Source: Neurospora tetrasperma FGSC 2508 (lineage: Eukaryota; Ascomycota; Sordariomycetes; Sordariales; Sordariaceae). Taken from it: a stretch of DNA of 64,000 nucleotides. The position numbers and the translations under genes were made by a program. Below the pieces are notes generated by a model. It saw only the letters and a program-made list of their open reading frames with translations, did not search any database and was not told the DNA's origin. Of this stretch, positions 54,759-64,000 are shown piece after piece (position 1 is the stretch's first letter; every line of letters begins with the position of its first letter). Where the stretch lies: the NCBI RefSeq assembly GCF_000213175.1, contig NW_009799101.1:2853191-2917190 (forward strand). The letters run 5' to 3'.

Positions 54759-56674
54759 TGCGATTTATGGGTAAGAAGTTGCGAAATAAAGACGAAAACG
54801 AAATATAGTTGAGAGAAATTGCACGGACGGCATAAAGGGCGTGCTGGGCGAGGGAGGTTAATATATGGACACACGAGGATGGGGCGGATTCACAAGAAGC
54901 GTTGCTAGAGATCAAGACAAAGGAAGGGTATATTTTTGGGTCTATAACGAGGTCCTTGACAACAAGCAAAGACAGCCGAGACCGAGGCCACAATGGCCTT
55001 GACAATGAATTGGCAACCATGCGGGAGACAATGAGAGTGCCGGCATTGTAACAGCCACTCCTGACTGTCACGCACAAGACGAACGGCAACGCCACATTGC
55101 GAAGACCAGCGGTATCGGGCAGTTGGCCATGATGATCTTGAGAAGGACGCTGTTAGCTATATGCCTTCTGACACGCAACGAAAGTAGACGTGAGAGTGGT
55201 GGTGCAAGTAAGAAGGGAAGGGAAGGGAAGATGGAATCAGTGAGCTAAGCAGTTTCTCAACACTATTTTTTTTCAGAACAGGTCTGTGAATTTTGCGTAT
55301 GCTTTCATCATATGAAGGCGACATGGACGGACGCCACTGGGGAAAGAATGAAAATGTAACGATGTGATGTTGACTTACCACTTGTAACGATGCCAGCATA
55401 TTGGACAAGCATTGTGGCTGGCACACAATGTTGACGGCGGCGACGAGGCCGGCCGTGCTTGATTCCCCCTCACGGAGGACGAGGAGGAGGAGGACGACGG
55501 AGGAGAAAAGGAAGAGAAGGAAGCCCGGGAAGAAGTGCGGCAGAAATTTGCAGGCTTTTTGTTCCTTTCCCAATTTGTGGTGGGGAATTCTCCGGCTGAA
55601 CTCCGCTGAATGATAAGACGCTGCGGGAGCGGCTCCCGGCAGTGCTTATCGTCTGGGGCTTGGCAAAGGGTTTACCTAACCTCATCAGTGGAAGTGGAAG
55701 TGGGCATCAGATGAATTCCAGGTGGGGCCGTCCTTGGAACCCAGGGCAGCAACTTACAAGTACTGTGGTACCTGCCTGGTATGTAATGTTACACACAGCT
55801 CACTCAGCGACAGGGCCCCCTACGTCACCTACGACAGGAGGAAGGCACTTGTGCACAACGAACTCGAGGTTCCCCAGACCACATGGACTCACTGCACCGG
55901 ACCTGAATCCACCGCTAACGGGCTCCGGGGGCTTGTCCACTCGCCAATTCCATTCGAAATTCCATCCATCTTTTATCCATGCCTTTGACTCTAGGGGCGC
56001 AATTGCCATGCTCACGACTCCCCTCCTCCCCGTCCTCATCGCGTTGGAACCAAAGGTACACTACTCTGTACACTAGTAAACTTGTTGCCCGGCAGTCAGC
56101 TCCATCGCGCTCACCAACGGCACAACCCGACGGCACCATTTCCCGACCACACCAAGTGTATACGAGGAAACTAGAGGTAGACTCGGACCGTTTCCATACT
56201 CGAATCAACCTCAACCCACACACACCCCCGGAGCGCCCGTATCCGTTCGATTGCCAAGACCGACTTTGCCTTGCATCTGACATTCTCCATCTTGGATTTC
56301 CCCCCCTCTCTCTCCCTCTGTCACGAACAACGCGACGGGACCCTCAACTTGGGTTGCGACGGACTGTACACTACAACTGGGCCTTCATTGTCCTGGAATC
56401 AGACTTGAGTTTTTCCACTTCTCGCTTCAGGTTCCGACCTCTCCGTGTCGCCGCCATCGGTTCCCTACACCGTTCAATCGCAACCGCTCGCTCGCTACCA
56501 TCTCTCTCTCTCTCGCTACCTCTATCCATACTGAAACACCTGCCACTCGTTTGCTGGGCGCAGTCGAGCGCCCTTCTACTTGAGTCCGCCCGACTACCAA
56601 CATACCAGCAAGCGACTTGTCCTATACCCCCGAGCGCCATCGCAAGGAACCCGTGAAATACACTTTGGCCCAAC
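54759..56674. promoter_or_regulatory. Divergent promoter region of the repeat protein and the DIP2-like gene
   Basis: The flanking genes point away from each other. The right part (56200-56670) is pyrimidine-rich with a CT repeat at about 56505-56518 and is probably the DIP2-like leader. No gene is supported; open frames here are short or without ATG and motifs. Confidence 0.55.
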
Positions 56675-59600
56675 ATGGCCGCGGTTAACCCCGACCTGCA
56701 GGCGAAGCTGGACGAGCTACAGAGGGAGCTGGAGGTGTGTTTTGAGAAGATCCCCCGCTTCTATACTTACTTGGACCGTGTACAAACTGTGAAAACTGAA
56801 AAAAAGAAAAAAAAAAGAAAAAAAAGACCTGACGCTGACCAACTTGCGCCTTGATTGTAGGAGGGTGATATTACAGAGAAAGGGTGCGCACATCCACCGG
56901 CTATCCGTCTTTTCGATCGTCCGCTGACCTTGATGCCCTTCTTCTTCAGGTACCACAAGCGACGGGCACAACTGCTTGCTCAGTATGGCGTTGCTGCTCC
57001 TGCAGACTCCCAGCCGGCGGGAGCCCCAACCGGAGGCCTTCGGCTCCATCCCCCCGACAACACGTCCCATGCCTCCAACGACCGCCAACGCGTTCTCTCA
57101 GGTGCTGGCCTGAGCAGCGCCTCTCTCAACTTCCCGCCATCCCGCGACTCAGTTGCCTTTTCCGAACATCGAGAGTCCACCATCTTTCCTGACCACCGGG
57201 AGTCCATGGCCTTTTCTGACCACCGGGAATCTATGGCCTTCTCCGACTACCGCCCTCAGTCTACCTACTCCTTCCAGGAGCCGCATCCGGCCACTTTGCT
57301 CGCGCCTGGTGGCCCTATGGCTGATCACCGCCCGGCTATGCGACACGACTCCCTCTTCCTCTTCCCTGGCCCCAACGATACCTCTACAAGGTCGGGGACC
57401 ATGGTGTCAGGAGACTATGCCTTCAACCCCGAACAACATGGCGACTATGCCGAGCCACCACCACCACAACAGAATCCCTATGATGGTAGGACCAACACTT
57501 TGTTGAATTCGCAGGCCTACTTTTCCGATTTCGCAGGGCAGCAAGCCCACGAGCAGCAACTCCAGGGTGATTATGGCGGCCCTCACAGATACTCCTCCAG
57601 CGATGCCTTTTCGCCCACCGCTGCTGTTCCGCCCCCTATGCTCCCGGCAAATGAATACCTGCCCCCTGGGGGGGCCATACAATTCCAGAAAGCCCTCGAG
57701 CCGCGCGAAGTCCCATTTGCGATATATGACCCACACGACCCCCGCAAAGAAATGTCTACGTTTGACAATATTGCTGTCGTCCTCCGCCACCGAGGTCGTA
57801 ACCTTCCCAACCGGCGAGCGTACTGGGTCTTGGACGCCAAGGGCAAGGAGATCGCATCCATCACATGGGACAAGCTTGCTTCGAGGGCCGAGAAGGTCGC
57901 CCAAGTCATTCGCGACAAGAGCTCCCTGTACCGCGGCGACCGCGTTGCGCTTATCTACCGTGATGCGGAAATCATTGACTTTGCCATTGCCCTCTTGGGC
58001 TGCTTTATTGCTGGCGTGGTCGCTGTGCCCATAAACGAGCTTCAGGACTATCAAAAATTGAACGTCATACTGACCTCCACACAGGCGCATCTGGCCTTGA
58101 CTACGGATAATAACCTCAAAGCGTTCCAGCGCGACATTACAACGCAAAAGCTCCATTGGCCAAAGGGCGTTGAGTGGTGGAAAACCAACGAGTTTGGCAG
58201 TTACAGCCAGAAGAAAAAGGACGAGCTACCCCCTTTGTCAGTACCAGATTTGGCTTACATTGAATTCTCTCGGGCCCCAACGGGTGATCTTAGGGGAGTT
58301 GTGCTCAGCCACCGTACCATTATGCATCAGATGGCCTGCCTGAGCGCCATAGTTACTACCGCCCCGGGCTCCAAGCCTGGCGACACGTTTAACACGACGT
58401 TGCGCGATACCAATGGCCATCTAGTAAGTCGTGGTGCCACCAAAAGCGAAACCTTGCTCTCATATCTGGATCCTCGCCAAGGCGTCGGCATGATCTGGGG
58501 AGTCTTGTTCGCCGTGTACGGAGGGCACACCACCATTTGGCTCGAGAACAAGGCGGTCGAGGTACCCGGTCTTTATGCCTACCTTATTACCAAATACAGT
58601 CCGACGTTAATGATTGCCGACTATCCTGGGCTCAAACGTGCGGCATATGACTACCAGGTCGACCCTATGGCAACACGGAACTATAAAAAGGGCATGGAGC
58701 CCAACTTCTCGTCCGTCAAGCTGTGCCTGATAGACACCTTGATAGTCGATGGCGAGTTCAATGAGCTCCTTGCCGACCGTTGGTTCAAGCCGTTGCGGAA
58801 TCCTCGAGCACGTGAGGTTGTCGCCCCAATGCTCTGCCTCCCAGAGCACGGAGGCATGATCATCAGCGTCCGGGACTGGGTGGGCGGTGAGGAGAATATG
58901 AAATGCCCGCTTAAACTGGAGATTGAGTCGGATACGGAGTCAGAGGCTGAAAGCCCAAAGGATACCGAAGAGGAGAAGCCTGCTACCTCTAATGGTTACG
59001 GAAGTCTGCTGGGTGGGACGACGGTAAACGCGGCAGCAGAACACCGTGCAAAGAACGAGCTGAGTGAAGTGCTACTCGATAGAGAGGCATTGAAAACCAA
59101 TGAAGTGGTGGTTGTGGCAATAGGCGCAGATGTTAGCAAGAAGGCTAGCAGCGAATTAGGGACGGTTCGCGTTGGCGCGTTTGGCTACCCGATTCCCGAC
59201 GCCTCTCTTGCTATTGTCGACCCGGAGACTGGCCTCCTCGCTTCGCCGCATACTGTGGGAGAGATCTGGGTCGATTCTCCCTCGCTGTCTGGTGGGTTCT
59301 GGGCACTGCCAAAGCACACTGAACAGATCTTCCATGCTCGACCTTTCACATTCGAGCCCGGTTCGACGCTTCCGACCCCGACCGAGCTGGAGTATCTTCG
59401 AACTGGTCTGCTAGGCACCGTTATAGAGGGCAAGGTCTTCGTACTTGGCCTGTACGAGGATCGTATCCGGCAAAAGGTGGAATGGGTTGAACACGGAACC
59501 GAGGTGGCAGAGTATCGTTATTTCTTTGTGCAGCACATGGTTGTCAGCATCATGAAGAACGTACCCAAGATCTTTGATTGCTCAGCGTTTGACGTGTTTG

Positions 59601-62600
59601 TCAACGAGGAACATTTACCTGTCGTGGTCCTTGAATCCCAAGCTGCCTCTACAGCTCCGGCTACGAGTGGAGGACCGCCTCGGCAGCTGGACACGGCCCT
59701 CTTGGACTCGCTGGCCGAAAGGTGCATGGATGTGCTGATGCAAGAACATCACCTTCGTGTGTACTGTGTCATGATCACCGCACCGAATGCTCTCCCACGG
59801 GTGATGAAAAATGGCCGCAAGGAGATTGGCAACATGCTTTGCAGGAGGGAGTTCGACCAGGGCAATTTTCCTTGTGTGCATGTCAAGTTTGCCGTTGAGC
59901 ATGCTGTGCTGAACCTGCCCATCGGTGTCGACCCAATCGGCGGCATTTGGTCTCCTATGGCTTCGGAATCCAGACAACAGATCCTTGCCCCTGCCGACAA
60001 ACAGTACTCGGGCATCGACCGGAGAGAGGTGGTTATTGACGACAGGACATCGACCCCTCTCAACAACTTCTCCAGCATCACAGACCTTATCCAATGGCGA
60101 GTGGCAAGGCAGCCCGAGGAATTGGCGTACTGCACCATCGATGGTCGTGGCAAGGAAGGCAAGGGGATCACGTGGAAGAAGTTCGACACAAAGGTAGCAG
60201 CGGTTGCTTTATACTTGAGGAACAAGATCAAGATTCGGGCTGGCGACCATGTCGTTCTCATGTACACTCATTCCGAAGAGTTTGTCTTCGCCGTCCACGC
60301 CTGCATCAACCTTGGTGCCATTATCATCCCCGTTGCGCCGATGGACCAAAACCGTCTGTCCGAAGATGTCCCTGCCTTCCTTCATCTGGTCGCGGACTAT
60401 GGCGTCAAGGCTGTCTTGGTTAACCAGGATGTAGACCACTTGCTCAAGACGAAGCCTGTTGCACAGCACATCAAGCAGTCGGCCCAGTTCTTGAAGGTCC
60501 AGGTTCCGAACGTCTACAATACCAGCAAACCGCCGAAGCAGAACAGTGGTCTACGCGATCTAGGCATCACAGTTGACCCGTCATGGGTTAAGTCAGGCTA
60601 TCCCGTCGTTATCTGGACATACTGGACACCGGATCAGCGGCGCCTGGCAGTCCAGCTAAGCCACGACACCATCCTGGGTATGTGCAAGGTACAGAAGGAG
60701 ACGTGCCAGATGTCCAGCTCTCGCCCTGTCCTAGGCTGCGTGCGTAGTACCACAGGTCTAGGCTTCATCCACACTTGTCTCATGGGCATCTACATTGGCA
60801 CGCCTACCTACCTACTCTCCCCTGTTGAGTTTGCCCAGAATCCCGTCTCTCTCTTTCTCATCCTCTCTCGGTACAAGATCAAAGACACCTACGCCACCCC
60901 GCAGATGCTTGACCACGCCATGAGCATGATTCCCGGCAAGGGCTTCACGCTGCACGAGCTCAAGAACATGATGATCTCGTGCGAATCCCGCCCTCGCGTT
61001 GACCTTTTTACCAGGGTTCGTGTCCACTTCGACGCTACCGGCCTGGATCGTACCGCCATCAACACAGTCTACTCGCATGTTCTGAACCCCATGATCGCTT
61101 CCCGGTCGTACATGTGCGTCGAGCCGATCGAACTTCACCTGGATCCTAAAGCCCTGCGACAAGGTCTCATCTATCCGACGGATCCCCTACTGGATCCCAA
61201 GGCTTTGGTTATCCAAGACAGCGGCATGGTGCCGGTGTCCACACAGATTGCCATCGTCAACCCGGAGAGCAGGATGCTGTGCAGTGATGGTGAATATGGT
61301 GAGATCTGGGTGGACTCGGAGGCTTGCGTAACGTCGTTCTATGGCTCCAAGGACCAGTTCGACGTGGAAAGATTTAACGGTCGCACGGTTGAAGACCCGA
61401 GTATTCGTTATGTGAGGACCGGCGATCTTGGATTCTTGCATAATGTGAGCAAACCGATTGGCCCAGGAGGTGCGCTCGTGGACATGCAGGTTTTGTTCGT
61501 ACTAGGAAGCATTGGCGAAACGTTTGAGATCAATGGATTGAGTCACTTCCCAATGGATATTGAGGCTTCAGTTGAGAGGTGCCACAGGGTTATTGTGCCG
61601 GGTGGTTGGTAGGTCTTCATTACTCCGAATTCAGCGTTGTGATGGAAAATACTAACAGAAATGTAACAGCGCGGTCTTCCAGGCAGGCGGACTTGTGGTG
61701 GTCCTAGTTGAGGTAGCCCGTAAGGCCTACCTTGCCTCCATCGTCCCAGTCATTGTCAACGCCATCCTCAATGAGCACCAAATCATCGCCGACATTGTCG
61801 CATTTGTCAACAAGGGCGACTTCCCACGCTCACGTCTCGGCGAAAAGCAACGCGGAAAGATCCTTGCTGGTTGGGTGAGTCGCAAGATGCGCACCATTGC
61901 CCAGTTTGCCATCAAGGACATGGACAGCGCCACCGCCGCCGGCCTTCCAGGCACGTCTTCCGGCGAGCAATCAGGCGGCGGTCACCATCCCGGCAGTATG
62001 TCAGATATACCAGAGATTGCCCATCGCGCGAGCATGGCAATCAGCCACCGTAGCTCAGGCGCGCAACAACAATCCCAAGGTGCCGGATCCAGCAGCTTGC
62101 GGAACGTCGAGCCCGCGCCTCAGATCCTCGAGCAAAGGGAGGCCGAGCAGCAAGCGCGAGTGCTGGAGGACATGGCCAGCCTTAGCATCCAAAGCCAGCA
62201 GCAGTTCCACAACCAACAACAGCAGCAAGGACCAGTGGAGTTGCCCGCCGGTAACGATGGCAGGCGAGGATCAATTACCTACTCCAACCGCAGCGGACAA
62301 TACGGCGGCTACCAAGGGTACGGCGATGCAGACCAGACGCCCACGCGCCAACGGATCAGCTCCATGTACCCTCAGCAACAACAACCCCCGGCGCACGGTT
62401 ATGAGTTGGCGGACTTTGATCGCTTCGGCGACAGCGAGCCAAGTGAACTCCCGACTCCGATTTACGATCAGGGATACCAACAACCGGGTCACGGCCAGGA
62501 CATGTATAACAACAACCAAGTCTATCAAGGCTACCCGCCCCAGGTTTACCAACAGTATCAACAACAACAGCCCACCGCAAGCGGTGCCCCACAAATTCAC

Positions 62601-62849
62601 CTTCCAGCTGTTAATGGCCATCCACAACTCAGCGCTTGGGATGCTGGGTTCTCCTCTGTTCACGACATCAACGACGGAGGCGTAGAAGGCAGACAAGGAC
62701 AGAGGGGAGGGTTCAGAGTCGTCAATGCCGATCCCATCACCAGCGATGATGACGATGATGGACCTGGGAGTGGGGATGAGAGCTGGAAGAGGGATGCGTA
62801 CGCTTCGATGAATTTGGCGGGAGCTTTGGGTGGAGGAGATGGGAAGTGA
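56675..62849 (+). CDS. DIP2/Cmr2-type protein: DMAP1-binding domain plus two adenylate-forming domains
   Basis: Four exons (56675-56734, 56861-56883, 56950-61608, 61670-62849) give 1973 residues. The first two small exons and the start of the third build the DMAP1-binding domain (LQAKLDELQRELEEGDITEKGYHKRRAQLLAQYG). A disordered linker of about 250 residues contains three near-identical repeats of SDHRESMAF type. Two AMP-binding-like domains follow, about 300-900 and 1075-1680 (ITWDKLASRAEKVAQ and ITWKKFDTKVAAVAL near their starts). The P-loop of the usual Ser-Gly-Thr-Thr-Gly form is degenerate in both (APTGDLRGVVLSH; WTPDQRRLAVQLSH). The last 280 residues are Gln-rich and disordered. Animal and yeast DIP2 proteins control levels of certain diacylglycerols; that role is inferred. 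The intron-4 junction restores GGCAVFQAGG. Intron 1 has an A-rich tract. Confidence 0.9.
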
Positions 62850-63922
62850 GCGAGCTGTTGTATGCGGATGTTGCATTATGGGATTTGTTTCGGTCTGGAG
62901 TACATGGCTGGTTTGACTTGGCTGATTTAAGATTGTTATGCTTGTTGGGTTGCCAGGTTGTCGGGTTGTTGTAAGCGGATATACTATTAGCATTTGGATT
63001 CTGATTCTCCCTCATTGTTTAGGTCAACTGAGTGTTTGGATATCTCGTGTAAGGAAGAAGATAAGAAGACAGGGGTTTTCCAGTTTTGCTGGCCAATCGT
63101 AAAGTCATTCATCGATGGTGCCGACCGGCTTGTGGTTTCCTGCCAGGCCGGTACATAGGAATGGTCTGTTGGGAAACTCCAGGGGAGCAAGTCATCGCCA
63201 ACTCAACGAAGCTACACTTATCGAGACTGGAAGGAACGCCGGCTTTCAAGCCGCCCTTCGGCAACGCCTACTCCCCAAATTAACGGGCACACTCGACACA
63301 CACACCGAAATACCGTGATGATAGAATGCCTTTTATCTAAAGAAGTGAGTCCTTTGCATATCTCTCGCTTGCTCCCTGGACCCACCTGTTGGTTCGCTTG
63401 TCGGAAGATAGTGACAATGTCATGGGACAAGGGGATGACCATGATGATGAGGAGCAAGGGTGTTTGGAGGTTTGTTTACTTGCGGAGTTGGAGGGGTGAG
63501 GCATGGGTTGGTTCACCACGAGCATGGTGTGGTAGAAATATGTACTTCTACATATACTTGGATAATGAAGAATACTTGAACTCGTCAATGTGAAGATGTT
63601 GAGATGGTTTATAAGAAACCAAAGTAAGACACCTGCTGGGGTGAAACGAAACTGAAGAGAAACAATTATGAGGTGGCAGTGCATCAGGTACCTGGGAGTA
63701 CACACTATCTCAGGGCTGCTGTCACCCAATTTTAGGTACCTGATAGGTCCCCTGATACAGTAGTGTCGCCATAAGACGCCAACCCCGCGTCCACATCATC
63801 GAGCATAGTCTCAGCTCTCCTTCACTTCACCATTTCTCCATCGTCTCTACTCATCTTCTCTCATATCCTCGTGTGATTGACAATTGGCAACGAACTCACA
63901 AGAAAGACTTTGGTAAAACAAG
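62850..63922. other. Intergenic region and leader of the last gene
   Basis: The left half is the 3' flank of the DIP2-like gene. The last 150 bases are pyrimidine-rich and look like a promoter and leader. The frames seen here are short, overlapping and motif-free. No gene is supported. Confidence 0.55.
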
Positions 63923-64000
63923 ATGTCGGTTCCCAATCTCATCACCTGCGAGGTCGATGACATCCAGTATTTGCTGCACCCCCAAGTTTTGGTAAGCCCC
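63923..64000 (+). CDS. First exon of a gene cut by the window edge
   Basis: An ATG at 63923 in good context (ACAAG before it) opens 23 codons (beginning MSVPNLITCEVDDIQYLL) up to 63991, where a GTAAGC donor begins. The coding part is too short to name a family; the residue pattern is protein-like and non-repetitive. The rest lies beyond 64000. The pyrimidine-rich stretch just upstream supports a promoter here. Confidence 0.55.
   Translation, partial: MSVPNLITCEVDDIQYLLHPQVLVSP

Overview
The window looks like nuclear DNA of a filamentous ascomycete, most likely a Sordariales species close to Neurospora. The basis is short introns (mostly 50-70 nt) with GTRNGT donors, CTAAC/CTGAC branch points and CAG/TAG acceptors; start contexts of the CAMMATGGC kind; widely spaced single-gene units; and a set of recognisable fungal orthologues. 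I could run no database search, so every family call rests on motifs I can read in the translations.

I support 14 protein genes, one cut by the right edge. From left to right: an Stm1/SERBP1-type ribosome-associated RGG protein (2293-3814, +); a major-facilitator transporter (5932-7840, -); mitochondrial sideroflexin (8977-10387, +); a LAMMER dual-specificity kinase (17988-20484, +); a conserved-looking protein of unknown function (23271-25601, +); long-form tRNase Z (26103-29402, -); a secreted family-16 glycosidase (30164-31172, +); a secreted-end, single-pass membrane protein (33161-35475, +); the ribosome-biogenesis DEAD-box helicase Drs1 (36173-38722, +); an App1-type DUF2183 phosphatidate phosphatase (39978-42536, +); an FMN-binding split-barrel protein (43448-44539, +); a class-II low-affinity cAMP phosphodiesterase (46979-49905, +); a very large Q/N/G-rich repeat protein with a Cys/His module (50811-54758, -); a DIP2/Cmr2-type double adenylate-forming-domain protein (56675-62849, +); and the first exon of another gene at the right edge (63923 on).

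The genes do not form a metabolic cluster. Each seems to be transcribed alone. Functional themes are translation and RNA (Stm1, tRNase Z, Drs1), signalling (LAMMER kinase, cAMP phosphodiesterase), lipid and membrane traffic (App1, DIP2), transport (MFS, sideroflexin) and cell wall (GH16). I see no rRNA or intact tRNA gene, transposon, CRISPR array, secondary-metabolite core enzyme or heavily mutated AT-rich block.

About 45% of the window is intergenic or untranslated. The largest gap, 10388-17987, holds simple repeats and some unexplained open frames but no gene I can support firmly. The most interesting items are the prion-like repeat protein, an in-frame alternative start inside the long first intron of the phosphodiesterase gene, long open stretches without an obvious gene model (7930-8925, 39381-39977), overlapping short upstream ORFs before the membrane-protein gene, and an uncertain intron in that same gene.
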